Positions 38,141-47,574 of a DNA stretch of 64,000 bases are shown piece after piece (position 1 is the stretch's first letter; every line of letters begins with the position of its first letter). Source of the DNA: Serratia proteamaculans_D (GTDB taxonomy: Bacteria; Pseudomonadota; Gammaproteobacteria; Enterobacterales; Enterobacteriaceae); assembly GCF_049959315.1 (NCBI RefSeq), contig NZ_CP188201.1; one strand, 5' to 3'. The notes beneath the pieces were generated by a model, which ran no database searches, was not told the origin of the DNA, and was given only the letters and a program-made list of their open reading frames with translations. Position numbers and translations under genes: made by a program.

Positions 38141-39163
38141 TTAGTCTTTTCCGACTTTTCGTTCGACAGCTTTTAAGCGCTTGCTAATCTCATCGATATT
38201 CATCACCAACGCAGCGGTTTTACGCCAAACTTTGTTGGGTTGTAACGGAATGCCCGAAGAGTATACCCCAGGTTCGGTGATTGGTCGCATAACCATTCCC
38301 ATTCCGGTGACAACAACCTTGTCGGCGATCTCCATGTGACCGTTGATCACGCTGGCTCCGCCGATCTGGCAATAGCGGCCGATTTTCAGGCTGCCCGCCA
38401 TGATAACACCGCCGGCAACGGCAGTATTGTCGCCAATCACCACGTTATGTGCAATCTGGCATTGGTTGTCGATGATAACACCATTCCCGATCTGGGTGTT
38501 ATCCAGCGCGCCGCGGTCAATGGTGGTGCAAGCGCCAATCTCGACGCGATCGCCGATAATTACCGTGCCCAGTTGAGGGATTTTAATCCACTCGCCGCGT
38601 TCGTTGGCATAGCCGAAACCATCAGCACCAATCACAGTACCTGATTGGATCAGGCAGCGTTGACCGATCTCGACTTCATGATAAATCGTTACGTTCGCCC
38701 ACAGACGTGTACCCGCGCCAATGCGCGCACGTTTGCCGATAAAGCAGCCAGGGCCGATAACCACGTTATCGCCAAGCACTGCGCCCGACTCGATCACCGC
38801 ATTGGCACCAATGGCAACGTGCTGACCCAGAGAGGCTTCAGGTGAGATAACCGCGCTTGGCGCGATATCCTGAGCCGGGGACGGCGTGGTATCCATCAGT
38901 TGCGCCATGCGCGCGTAAGTCAGGTAAGGGTTTTTAACCACCAGCGCCGCAGAACGGCAGTGTGGTAAATCCGCCTCGGTAAGCACTACTGCGCTTGCCT
39001 GGCAGGAAGTCAGCTGCTCTTGATAGCGGCTGTTTGACAAAAACGTGATTTGGCCAGCCTGTGCCGAATGCATAGAAGCAATGCCGGTGATGACGAGATC
39101 GCCATCACCGTGCAATTGTGCATCCAACTGCTGCGCTAGATCAGCCAGTCGAATTGAAGGCAT
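38141..39163 (-). CDS. lpxD: UDP-3-O-(3-hydroxymyristoyl)glucosamine N-acyltransferase
   Basis: Third step of lipid A synthesis: adds the N-linked 3-hydroxymyristate. An N-terminal uridine-binding domain (SIRLADLAQQLDAQLHGDG start) is followed by a left-handed beta helix of hexapeptide repeats (about residues 100-290) with the catalytic His in NCQIAHNVVIGDN-type sequence (here NQCQIAHNVVIG), and a C-terminal helix. 340 residues, E. coli 341. Four bases after skp; 161 bases before fabZ. Confidence 0.96.
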   Translation of the reverse strand: MPSIRLADLAQQLDAQLHGDGDLVITGIASMHSAQAGQITFLSNSRYQEQLTSCQASAVVLTEADLPHCRSAALVVKNPYLTYARMAQLMDTTPSPAQDIAPSAVISPEASLGQHVAIGANAVIESGAVLGDNVVIGPGCFIGKRARIGAGTRLWANVTIYHEVEIGQRCLIQSGTVIGADGFGYANERGEWIKIPQLGTVIIGDRVEIGACTTIDRGALDNTQIGNGVIIDNQCQIAHNVVIGDNTAVAGGVIMAGSLKIGRYCQIGGASVINGHMEIADKVVVTGMGMVMRPITEPGVYSSGIPLQPNKVWRKTAALVMNIDEISKRLKAVERKVGKD

Positions 39164-39167
39164 GTTG

Positions 39168-39665
39168 TTATTTAACCTGTTTCAGCACGTCAGCAGTGAT
39201 GTCTTTAGAAGTCCCTGCGTAGGCAACAGCGTTAGCATCGATAACTACGTCGTAGCCTTCTTTGCTGGCAACAGATTTCACAGCGTCCTGAATACGGCTC
39301 AGGATTTTGTTACGCTCTTCCATCTGACGGCGACGGTTGTCCTGCTCAAAAGCCTGTGCTTTCTGAGAGAACTGCTCGCGCTGTGCCATTACGTCTTTTT
39401 CCATCTTGCTGCGATCGCTGGCTTTCATGGTAGCGCCATCACGCTGCAAACGTTGCATTTTGGTCTGAAGGCTACGCTCCATGTTCTGAAGCTCACCCGC
39501 ACGGCCTTTAAACTCGTTTTCCAGCTGTTTAGCTACGGTTTCACGAGCCGGCAACTGTTGGAAAATGCTGGAGACGTTAACTACAGCGATCTTATCTGCT
39601 GCCTGAACGCCAGCTGAAGCAGCCATTGCTAAACCGAGGCCTGCGGCACACAACCACTTTTTCAC
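39168..39665 (-). CDS. skp: Periplasmic chaperone Skp
   Basis: Trimeric chaperone that holds unfolded outer-membrane proteins and passes them to the Bam complex. Signal peptide KKWLCAAGLGLAMAASAGVQA with cleavage before ADKIAVVN; the mature protein is mostly long helices rich in K, E, Q and R (the tentacles, about residues 45-135). The start is GTG, as in E. coli, preceded by AAGGAG, giving 165 residues. The upstream in-frame ATG is rejected. It follows bamA after 159 bases containing palindromes. Confidence 0.95.
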   Translation of the reverse strand: MKKWLCAAGLGLAMAASAGVQAADKIAVVNVSSIFQQLPARETVAKQLENEFKGRAGELQNMERSLQTKMQRLQRDGATMKASDRSKMEKDVMAQREQFSQKAQAFEQDNRRRQMEERNKILSRIQDAVKSVASKEGYDVVIDANAVAYAGTSKDITADVLKQVK

Positions 39666-39691
39666 TATAAACTCCTTACCATCACCCATTT

Positions 39692-39705
39692 GTGTCATAT
39701 GACAC
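39692..39705. promoter_or_regulatory. Perfect palindrome upstream of skp
   Basis: GTGTCATATGACAC, 14 bases with perfect two-fold symmetry, lies 27 bases upstream of the skp start codon. No known regulator is assigned. It may mark an operator or an RNA hairpin in the skp leader. Confidence 0.45.
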
Positions 39706-39824
39706 TTGAAGTACACAATCTGCCAGACTTATCCCGCAAAACAATGAGAATCATCTCTCTGTGCTCTGACGGGCGCCTGGCATTTGCGATTCTTAATAAC
39801 TGCTATGCCCAGAAGCCGGACCCG

Positions 39825-42230
39825 TTACCAGGTCTTGCCAATGTTAAACTGGAACTGCTCGGACTTGTCGCCTTCGTATTTCTTGATCGGGTTGGCATAG
39901 GAGAATACCAACGGACCCAAAGGTGACATCCACTGCAAGGCGATACCGGCAGAAACGCGGATGTTGCTCGCCTTACTGTAGTCCGGAATATCGTACATGC
40001 TGGTCTGCGCAGTATTCTGCCAGTTGGTATCCCACACGGTACCCGCATCCATGAACAAGGAAGTACGCACTGAGTTGGCGTATTTCTCGCTGATAAATGG
40101 CGTTGGCGTGATCAGTTCCATACTGGCGACTGCCATGGCGTTACCGCCCACCGCGTCGTCCGAATTACAAACCGGGGTGCCATTGCTACAGCTGTACGAG
40201 TTGGAGTTGTAGTACGCCGCTTTTGGACCGATGGTGTTGGAGCCGAAACCACGCACGGTGCTGGAACCACCGGCATAGAAGTTCTCGTAGAACGGCATTT
40301 CTTTGCCGCCCAGACCATCGGCATAACCCAGACGGCCACGACCCAACAGCACCCAGGTGCGATCGTCATTGATCGGGACGTATTGCACGCTGTCCAGCGT
40401 CAGCTTGTAGTATTCGTTATCCGAGCCCGGAACGGTGACTTTACCATTGAGCGTAGTGCGGTTACCCGAGGTTGGGAAATAACCACGGTCAAGGTTGTTA
40501 TAGGTCCAACCCAGGTTCAGCGTGAAGTCATCTGCAGAATAGCTGGCGCGATCGGTGGTGTTAGGGTTCAGACCCATCGAGTCCAGATAACGCCACATGG
40601 CAATCTGCGGCTGCATGTTGGACAAGCCGTTATGCACGTAACCCAGACCGGTACGCAACGAGTTGTTTTCGTTGATCGGGAAGCCCAGGGTACCGTCTAT
40701 ACCGTAACTCTTGTTGGTATAGTCGGATAGGTCCGCGTCATCGGCTTTAAAGTCGTTGTAGAAGATACGGCCACCCAAACTCACACCGTCAACGGTGAAG
40801 TACGGGTTGGTTACCGACAGCTCGGTGTAAGTCTGGTAATCGTTCTTGGTCCCGCTGATGCCGACGGAATAGCCGGTCCCCAGCCAGTTGTCCTGCTGAA
40901 CGCCTGCCTGGAAGCTCACGCCGCTCTCGGTGCCGTAGCCGACGCCGAAGTTGAAGGTACCGGTGTTACGCTCTTTCACCTTGTAGGTGACATCAACCTG
41001 ATCCGCAGTGCCTGGCACGCGTTGGGTTTCCACATCTACCGTTTCAAAATAGCCCAAACGGTTCAGACGTTCTTTGCCCTGCTCTACCTGAGCATTGCCC
41101 AGCCACGCACCTTCCATCTGACGCATTTCACGGCGCAGTACGGAATCTTTACTGGTGTCGTTGCCTTCAAACTTGATGCGACGGACATAGAAACGGTTAC
41201 CCGCATCAATATTCACGTGCAGCTTCACGGTTTTATCCGCGTCGTTGATTTCAGGCTGGGTAGAAACACGCGGGTAAGCGTAACCGTAACGGCCCAACAT
41301 CGTTTTGATGTTGTCTTCCATTTTGGTTACTTTGCTGCCGTTATACAGTTCACCTGGCTCAATCTTGGTCAACTGGGCAACTTCCGCCGAGTGGCCGGCC
41401 AGATTGCCGTTCACCACCACGTCAGTGAGCTTGTATTGCTCGCCTTCAGTGATATTGATGGTGATGTAGATGCCTTTTTTGTCCGGCGTCAGGCTGACCT
41501 GAGTCGAATCAATATTAAAGCGCGCGTAGCCGCGATCCAGATAGAAACTGCGCAGGGTTTCAAGGTCACCCGCCAGCTTTTGCTTCTGGTATTTGCGATC
41601 GCCAACCACGTTCCACCACGGCACTTCATCACGCAGTTGGAAGCGTGAAATCAGTTCATCATTGGTGAAGGCATGGTTGCCGACAATGTTGATTTGTTGA
41701 ATTTTGGCGGAAACCCCTTCCGTGAACACCAGTTTCAGGTCAACACGGTTACGCGGCAATGGCGTGACAATGGCTTTCACCGAGGCACTGTATTTACCGA
41801 CGCTGTAGTAGAAGTCTTCCAGTCCTTTTTCAATGCTGGATATCGTGGTGCGATCGAGCGCTTCGCCAACCCGGACGCCAGAGGCTTCCAGGTTTTGCTT
41901 GAGCATGTCATCTTTCACCGACTTGTTGCCGGAGAAAGTGATGCTGGCAATGGTAGGGCGTTCCTTAACCTGAACAATCAGCGTATTACCATCGCGCAGC
42001 ACGCGAACGTCCTCGAAGTTGCCAGTGGCAAACAAGGCACGGATGGTATTACTGATATCATCGTCAGAGACGGTATCGCCTACGCGAACCGGCATGTTGA
42101 GTAACGCCGCACCGACGGCGACTCGCTGCAGGCCTTCGAAATGAATATCCTTCACTACGAACCCGTCTGCACCGTATACGGTGGCGCTGCCAAACAGCAG
42201 CGACGCTATGAGCAACTTTTTCATCGCCAT
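39825..42230 (-). CDS. bamA: Outer-membrane protein assembly factor BamA
   Basis: Essential core of the Bam complex that inserts beta-barrel proteins into the outer membrane. Signal peptide MAMKKLLIASLLFGSATVYG with cleavage before ADGF; five POTRA domains to about residue 420; then the 16-stranded barrel with the lid-lock VRGF motif (GGSSTVRGFGSNTIGP) and the C-terminal signature ending FNIGKTW. 801 residues, slightly shorter than E. coli (810); the difference lies in extracellular loop 6, near SNSYSCSNGTPVCNSDDAVGG, where a shorter loop still keeps two cysteines. Confidence 0.97.
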   Translation of the reverse strand: MAMKKLLIASLLFGSATVYGADGFVVKDIHFEGLQRVAVGAALLNMPVRVGDTVSDDDISNTIRALFATGNFEDVRVLRDGNTLIVQVKERPTIASITFSGNKSVKDDMLKQNLEASGVRVGEALDRTTISSIEKGLEDFYYSVGKYSASVKAIVTPLPRNRVDLKLVFTEGVSAKIQQINIVGNHAFTNDELISRFQLRDEVPWWNVVGDRKYQKQKLAGDLETLRSFYLDRGYARFNIDSTQVSLTPDKKGIYITINITEGEQYKLTDVVVNGNLAGHSAEVAQLTKIEPGELYNGSKVTKMEDNIKTMLGRYGYAYPRVSTQPEINDADKTVKLHVNIDAGNRFYVRRIKFEGNDTSKDSVLRREMRQMEGAWLGNAQVEQGKERLNRLGYFETVDVETQRVPGTADQVDVTYKVKERNTGTFNFGVGYGTESGVSFQAGVQQDNWLGTGYSVGISGTKNDYQTYTELSVTNPYFTVDGVSLGGRIFYNDFKADDADLSDYTNKSYGIDGTLGFPINENNSLRTGLGYVHNGLSNMQPQIAMWRYLDSMGLNPNTTDRASYSADDFTLNLGWTYNNLDRGYFPTSGNRTTLNGKVTVPGSDNEYYKLTLDSVQYVPINDDRTWVLLGRGRLGYADGLGGKEMPFYENFYAGGSSTVRGFGSNTIGPKAAYYNSNSYSCSNGTPVCNSDDAVGGNAMAVASMELITPTPFISEKYANSVRTSLFMDAGTVWDTNWQNTAQTSMYDIPDYSKASNIRVSAGIALQWMSPLGPLVFSYANPIKKYEGDKSEQFQFNIGKTW

Positions 42231-42265
42231 CGTTGTTATGCGTTCTTCCTAACCTATCCCCGCCC

Positions 42266-43621
42266 CTAAAGACGAGAAAAATCATTGAAAAGTGCAAGAC
42301 CCATTAAAAGCACCAACACGATCGAACCTATGCGGTAACTGTAGTCCTGTACTCGCTCGGAAACCGGCCCACCCTTCAGCTTTTCTATCGCCAGGAAGAG
42401 GAGATGCCCACCATCTAACACCGGTAATGGGAACAGGTTGATGATACCCAGGTTGACACTGATCAACGCCAGAAACATCAGATAATACACAAACCCGACC
42501 CCGGCTGACGCCCCTGCTCCCTGTGCAATCGAAATCGGGCCACTCAGGTTGTTCAGCTTTACATCACCGGTTATTAATTTACCCAGCATTTTGACCGTAA
42601 GGCTCATAAGCTGCCAGGTCTTGTCCCCGGCCTGATAGAGCGCCGGGAAAGGTCCATACTGGCGAATCGTCTTATACTCGTCCGGCAGCGGCAACACTTT
42701 CGGAATGATGCCGGCAAAACCCACCGATTTGTCTTTTCCCACCGGCTTTGTATCCGGTATCAGCGTCAAAGACAAGGGGGCGCCGTTTCTTTCGATCTCT
42801 AAAGCCAGCGGTTGCCCTGGGCCGTTGTGTATCCGTTTCACCAACGTTTGCCAACGACCCAATAGCTGACCATCGACTTTAACGATCCTGTCCCCCGCTT
42901 GTAAACCCGCCTTTTGCGCTGCCGACCCCGGCTGCACTTCGGCAAGGACAGATTCTATCTGCGGGCCGCGTGGAATGATACCCAACGCCACCACGGGATC
43001 CTGTTTGTCCGGCTCAAAATTCCACTGGCGCAAATCCAGGGTTTTGGTCACCACGGTGGAAGAACCAAACGGCGCGATACCTACCTCGGTTTCTGCGTCG
43101 CCAATCTTCGCCACCAGTGCCAGACGAACTGATTCCCAATCAGGCGTTTCGATGCCATCTACGGACTTAAGTTCCATTCCAGGCGAAATTTCAGCGTGGG
43201 CCGCAATCGATTGGGGGGCGATTTCACCGATTACCGGGCGGAAACTGGGCACGCCGATAATGAATACCAGCCAGTAAGCAAGGATAGCAAACAGGAAATT
43301 GGCGATAGGACCGGCACTGATGATAGCGGCACGCTGCCAAACGGTTTTGTTGTTAAACGCCTGGTGGCGGAGTTCCGGTGCGACCGAATCGACCCGCTCA
43401 TCGAGCATCTTCACGTAACCGCCAAGCGGGATCAGGGCAATAACGTACTCCGTACCCTGGCGGTCGGTACGACGCCATAAGGCGCGGCCAAAACCGATGG
43501 AGAAGCGTTCTACACGGACGCCGCAGCGACGGGCGACCCAAAAGTGCCCGAACTCGTGCACAGTGATCAATACACCGAGCGCAACAAGAAATGCGACTAA
43601 GTTCCAGAGCACGCTAACCAT
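42266..43621 (-). CDS. rseP: Site-2 intramembrane protease RseP
   Basis: Zinc metalloprotease that cuts RseA within the membrane to release sigma-E, and also clears signal-peptide remnants. HEFGH (H22, E23, H26) is in the first helix and the third zinc ligand is in PVLDGGHLLF near the C-terminus. Two PDZ domains lie between (about 120-310; the second begins at PRGPQIESVLAEVQ). 451 residues with the ATG chosen to give MVSVLWNLVAFL; an in-frame ATG seven codons earlier is less likely. Between cdsA and bamA. Confidence 0.96.
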   Translation of the reverse strand: MVSVLWNLVAFLVALGVLITVHEFGHFWVARRCGVRVERFSIGFGRALWRRTDRQGTEYVIALIPLGGYVKMLDERVDSVAPELRHQAFNNKTVWQRAAIISAGPIANFLFAILAYWLVFIIGVPSFRPVIGEIAPQSIAAHAEISPGMELKSVDGIETPDWESVRLALVAKIGDAETEVGIAPFGSSTVVTKTLDLRQWNFEPDKQDPVVALGIIPRGPQIESVLAEVQPGSAAQKAGLQAGDRIVKVDGQLLGRWQTLVKRIHNGPGQPLALEIERNGAPLSLTLIPDTKPVGKDKSVGFAGIIPKVLPLPDEYKTIRQYGPFPALYQAGDKTWQLMSLTVKMLGKLITGDVKLNNLSGPISIAQGAGASAGVGFVYYLMFLALISVNLGIINLFPLPVLDGGHLLFLAIEKLKGGPVSERVQDYSYRIGSIVLVLLMGLALFNDFSRL

Positions 43622-43649
43622 AATCCCTTCACTCCCCGCCATTGACGGA

Positions 43650-44498
43650 TTAAAACACTAACAGCATCAGGCAGGCAAATACAGGCACTGCTGCGGTCAG
43701 GCTATCGATACGATCCAGTATGCCGCCATGACCCGGTATCAAATGACCACTGTCTTTGATACCCGCTTCGCGTTTGAACATGCTCTCGGTAAGATCGCCC
43801 AGCACGGAGGCCAGCACGGCAATCACCGAACAAATCAGTAAGGTTGTCGGCACCACATTGAGCGGGGCATAACGACCAAACAACCAGGATATCAGGGCCG
43901 AAGTAATCAGGCCACCAACCAGCCCTTCCCAGGTTTTTCCCGGAGAAACTTTCGGCGCCAGCTTATGCTTGCCGAACAGTTTGCCGAACATGTAGGCACC
44001 GGAATCCGCGCCCCAAACCAGCAACATCACATACAGCAGCCACCAGGCGCCGGTGAAGTGGTTTTGTTCATAGCCGAACTGGCGCAGCGAAAGCATACCC
44101 CAGAAGAACGGCACTATGGTCAGCAGACCGAAAACCAGACGTATTGGGCGAGAGTTACGCCACAGTGCAGCCGAGCCGGGATAGAACAGCACCAGCAACA
44201 GCGCCACCAGCCACCAGGCCATTGACAGCCATAGCGAGCCGCCTACCTGAAGTAAATGGACCGACTGATGATAGGCCGGAATACTGAGCATCATCAACGC
44301 CAGCAGGAAGCCGCACAATATCGCCAACCAGATACGCTGCGAGCGGGAGGTAAATCCGGCCAGTTGGCCCCACTCCCAGGCCGCTAACATGCACACCACG
44401 AGTGTTACCAGGGCAAAGCCCACCGGCGGCAGCAAAAACAGCGCCGCGATAACAATCGGAATTAAGATCAGAGCAGTTATGAGGCGATACTTCAGCAA
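43650..44498 (-). CDS. cdsA: Phosphatidate cytidylyltransferase
   Basis: Makes CDP-diacylglycerol, the precursor of all phospholipids, from phosphatidate and CTP. Polytopic inner-membrane protein with about eight helices; the signature SVLGDLTESMFKREAGIKDSG (cut: LGDLTESMFKRE, then KDSGHLIPGHGGILDRID) contains the Mg-binding aspartates. 282 residues, E. coli 285. Its product is the substrate of PssA at the start of this window. Confidence 0.96.
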   Translation of the reverse strand: MLKYRLITALILIPIVIAALFLLPPVGFALVTLVVCMLAAWEWGQLAGFTSRSQRIWLAILCGFLLALMMLSIPAYHQSVHLLQVGGSLWLSMAWWLVALLLVLFYPGSAALWRNSRPIRLVFGLLTIVPFFWGMLSLRQFGYEQNHFTGAWWLLYVMLLVWGADSGAYMFGKLFGKHKLAPKVSPGKTWEGLVGGLITSALISWLFGRYAPLNVVPTTLLICSVIAVLASVLGDLTESMFKREAGIKDSGHLIPGHGGILDRIDSLTAAVPVFACLMLLVF

Positions 44499-44507
44499 AA
44501 GTTCCCC

Positions 44508-45266
44508 CTAGGACGCATTGGCGCCGATAGGTGTTGTTCCCCCGAAGCGACGCTCGCGTTGTGCAAATGCATTCAGCGCACCTTCAAAGACAAGTTCATC
44601 AAAATCAGGCCAGAGTACATCAGTAAAGTAAAGTTCGGCATAAGCAATTTGCCACAGCAAGAAGTTACTGATGCGATGTTCGCCACCGGTACGGATAACC
44701 AAATCCACCGGCGAAAGATCGTTCATGCAGATCCGCTCACCCAGTAACTCTTCGCTGATTTGATCCGGACGCAGTGAACCGTCCTTCACCTGCTCAGCCA
44801 GTTCCCTTACTCCCTGAATAATATCCCAACGGCCGCCGTAGTTGGCAGCAATGTTGAGCGTCAGGCCATCGTTATTTTCTGTCAGCTGCTCGGAGCGACG
44901 GATCCGCTCCTGCAAGCGCGTGCTGAAACGGCTGATATCACCGATCACTCGCAGTCTGACGTTATGTTTATGCAGGCTTTTTACTTCGCTGTCCAAGGCG
45001 CGGACGAAAAGCTCCATCAAAGCGGAAACTTCCTGCACCGGACGATTCCAGTTCTCGCTGCTGAAGGCATAAAGCGTGAGCGCATCTAAATGGTTGTTGG
45101 CGGCAAAACTGACCGCGCGACGCACCGATTTCACCCCTGCTTTATGACCGAAGACACGTAACTTACCCTGACGTTTAGCCCAGCGCCCGTTGCCGTCCAT
45201 AATAATGGCGACATGTCGTGGCCCCAGAGTGGACAGATTAGCCTCTTGTTGATTTGCGGACGACAT
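44508..45266 (-). CDS. uppS: Undecaprenyl diphosphate synthase
   Basis: cis-Prenyltransferase making the C55 lipid carrier for peptidoglycan and O-antigen. HVAIIMDGNGRWAKRQGK carries the catalytic D24; FSSENWNRP and RTGGEHRISNFLLWQ complete the active site. 252 residues, E. coli 253. Nine bases before cdsA. A strong terminator and 278 bases separate it from dxr. Confidence 0.96.
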   Translation of the reverse strand: MSSANQQEANLSTLGPRHVAIIMDGNGRWAKRQGKLRVFGHKAGVKSVRRAVSFAANNHLDALTLYAFSSENWNRPVQEVSALMELFVRALDSEVKSLHKHNVRLRVIGDISRFSTRLQERIRRSEQLTENNDGLTLNIAANYGGRWDIIQGVRELAEQVKDGSLRPDQISEELLGERICMNDLSPVDLVIRTGGEHRISNFLLWQIAYAELYFTDVLWPDFDELVFEGALNAFAQRERRFGGTTPIGANAS

Positions 45267-45329
45267 AACTCGTACTTATTTCCTCAATAGAAATACAACT
45301 GCCCTTCCGGAACATCAGGCCCTTACGCG

Positions 45330-45362
45330 CAAAAAAAGCCGTGTGCCCGACACGGCTTTTCA
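45330..45362 (-). terminator. dxr terminator
   Basis: Stem AAAAGCCGTGT / ACACGGCTTTT with a 5-base loop and a seven-base T run on the minus strand. It lies about 180 bases after the dxr stop and upstream of uppS, so uppS should have its own promoter in the remaining 60 bases or receive read-through. Confidence 0.88.
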
Positions 45363-45544
45363 GACTGCCTTGCAACAGCCGGTAATCTGCGCTGCGCTAT
45401 CGGCATTCGAGATGTCAATCAGGCCATAATTCAACGGTATAACCGCTGAAAGGTGGCGCAGACTATACCACCTCAGCAAGGCCTGAACAAACGGCCCCAC
45501 TGCGGCACGCGTAATTTGCGAACAAAATAGGATAATTGCCGGTA

Positions 45545-46741
45545 TCAGTTATGCAGTGATTTAACCAATCCAACCGCAACCTCTCGCGCCTGGCGATCTA
45601 TTTCTAAGACCGCATCAATGCAGGACGGTTCCTGCAGTGACAGCCGTTCGAGTACTTTTTGGTTCACTGCCGCAATATCGGTAAAGCGAATCTGCTCCTG
45701 CAGGAAAGCCGCCACGGCCACTTCGTTTGCCGCATTCAGTGCAGTAGTCGCTGCCTGACCGGCATCAAAGGCCTCAATGGCCAGATACAAGCAGGGATAG
45801 CGCTCCCGCTCAGGTTCGGCAAAGGTCAGCGAGCCGATGCGGCAGAAATCCAGCGCTTCCACACCGGAATTAACCCGCTGGGGATAAGCCATCGCATGGG
45901 CGATTGGCGTGCGCATATCCGGCGTGCCCAACTGGGCCAGTACGCTGCCATCGGTGTAACGAACCATCGAGTGGATCACCGACTGCGGATGCAGAATCAC
46001 TTCCATTTGTTCAGCCGAGGCGTTAAACAGCCAGCGGGCCTCAATATATTCCAGTCCTTTGTTCATCATGGTGGCGGAGTCCACCGAGATCTTGCGCCCC
46101 ATTGACCAATTGGGATGGGCACAAGCCTGATCCGGCGTCATCGTGGCAAACTGCTCCAACGGCGTAGTACGGAACGGGCCGCCGGAACCGGTAAGCACAA
46201 TGCGCGATACACCATGACTCTCTAATGAAGAGTATCCCAACTGACGCTGAATGCTCTCAGGCAAACTCTGAAAAATGGCGTTATGTTCGCTATCGAGCGG
46301 CAGTAACTGCGTCTTGCTCTGTTGCACCGCGTCCATAAACAGACGCCCACAGGTGACCAGCGACTCTTTGTTCGCCAACAGCACCTGCTTGCCGGCACGA
46401 ATTGCCGCCAGCGTTGGCAGCAGTCCGGCAGCGCCCACAATGGCTGCCGTGACCTGGTCGACGTCGTCCAATGCCGCCAGCTCACAGGCCGCCTGCTCGC
46501 CCGCCATCACCTCGGTGGCAACACCGTTTTCCGCCAGCAGAGTACGCAGTTCACGCGCAGCGCCTTCGTCCGCCATCGCGGCATAGGCCGGGCGAAACTC
46601 GATGCACTGTTGCGCCATGACCGCTACATTGCGGCCGGCCACCAGCGCTTTAATCGCAAAACGGTCGGGATTTTCCCTGACCACGGCCAGGGTACTGGTC
46701 CCCACTGAGCCGGTGGAACCAAGAATAGTCAGTTGCTTCAT
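45545..46741 (-). CDS. dxr: 1-deoxy-D-xylulose 5-phosphate reductoisomerase
   Basis: Second step of the non-mevalonate isoprenoid pathway, using NADPH; target of fosmidomycin. The nucleotide-binding GSTGSVG is at residues 8-14; metal ligands lie in LLPLDSEHNAIFQ, and the conserved flap and substrate region is VLTGSGGPF ... HPNWSMGRKISVDSATMMNKGLE (cut: NWSMGRKISVD). 398 residues, as in E. coli. Upstream of uppS, whose pathway it feeds. Confidence 0.96.
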   Translation of the reverse strand: MKQLTILGSTGSVGTSTLAVVRENPDRFAIKALVAGRNVAVMAQQCIEFRPAYAAMADEGAARELRTLLAENGVATEVMAGEQAACELAALDDVDQVTAAIVGAAGLLPTLAAIRAGKQVLLANKESLVTCGRLFMDAVQQSKTQLLPLDSEHNAIFQSLPESIQRQLGYSSLESHGVSRIVLTGSGGPFRTTPLEQFATMTPDQACAHPNWSMGRKISVDSATMMNKGLEYIEARWLFNASAEQMEVILHPQSVIHSMVRYTDGSVLAQLGTPDMRTPIAHAMAYPQRVNSGVEALDFCRIGSLTFAEPERERYPCLYLAIEAFDAGQAATTALNAANEVAVAAFLQEQIRFTDIAAVNQKVLERLSLQEPSCIDAVLEIDRQAREVAVGLVKSLHN

Positions 46742-46851
46742 GAGCTCACTCTGAATAACTGTCTGATGAGATCGGAGGTGCTCCAGTGTGTAACCTTGGC
46801 CACCACTTGTCCATGATCAATCAGTACGATGAAACGGGATCTGCGCCACAA

Positions 46852-46884
46852 AAAACAAAGCGCCGCCCAGGCGACGCTTTTTTA
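46852..46884 (-). terminator. frr terminator
   Basis: On the minus strand AAAGCGUCGC pairs with GCGGCGCUUU (one U-G pair) around loop CUGG, followed by GTTTTTTG. It sits a few bases after the frr stop codon. Confidence 0.8.
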
Positions 46885-46897
46885 TGCGCGGTGCTGA

Positions 46898-47455
46898 TTA
46901 GAAATCCATCAGCTCTTTTTCTTTATCCGCCAGAGCGGCATCCAGAAGTTTGATATAGGCATCGGTCAGTTTCTGAACGTCGTCCTGTGAACGACGATCT
47001 TCATCTTCGCTGATTTCTTTGTCTTTCAGCAGCGCTTTAACTTTGTCGTTGGCATCACGGCGCACGTTACGTACCGCCACACGGCCCTGCTCTGCTTCGT
47101 TACGGACGACTTTGATCAGATCTTTACGACGTTCTTCCGTCAGCGGAGGCAGTGGAACACGGATCACGCTGCCGGCTGAACTTGGATTCAGGCCAAGGTC
47201 TGAGGACATGATGGCTTTTTCTACCGCTGAACCCAGGGAGCGATCAAACAGGTTGATGGCCAGGGTGCGGGAGTCTTCAACGGTCACGCTGGCCAATTGA
47301 CGCAGTGGCGTGGCGGAACCATAGTACTCAACCATAATGCCGTCCAGGATGCTTGGAGAAGCACGGCCGGTACGAATTTTGCTGATTTGGGTTTTGAATG
47401 CTTCTACGCTTTTTTCCATGCGTGAATCAGCATCTTTTCTAATTTCATTAATCAC
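46898..47455 (-). CDS. frr: Ribosome recycling factor
   Basis: Splits post-termination ribosomes together with EF-G. Tail of the tRNA-shaped three-helix bundle shows LIKVVRNEAEQGRVAVRNVRRDA and the N-terminus INEIRKDADSRMEKSVEAF, both near-identical to E. coli. 185 residues, the normal length. Follows pyrH after 119 bases. Confidence 0.97.
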   Translation of the reverse strand: MINEIRKDADSRMEKSVEAFKTQISKIRTGRASPSILDGIMVEYYGSATPLRQLASVTVEDSRTLAINLFDRSLGSAVEKAIMSSDLGLNPSSAGSVIRVPLPPLTEERRKDLIKVVRNEAEQGRVAVRNVRRDANDKVKALLKDKEISEDEDRRSQDDVQKLTDAYIKLLDAALADKEKELMDF

Positions 47456-47574
47456 GTTGCGAACCCTTGAAAGCTGGATACTTGGCAGGCCATAAGTATA
47501 GCCCGTGAATTTTACTCAAGGGAAGCGCGCTACGCCTGGCGTTACCCGCTCCCGCTAAATTTGGCAGGCCAGCC

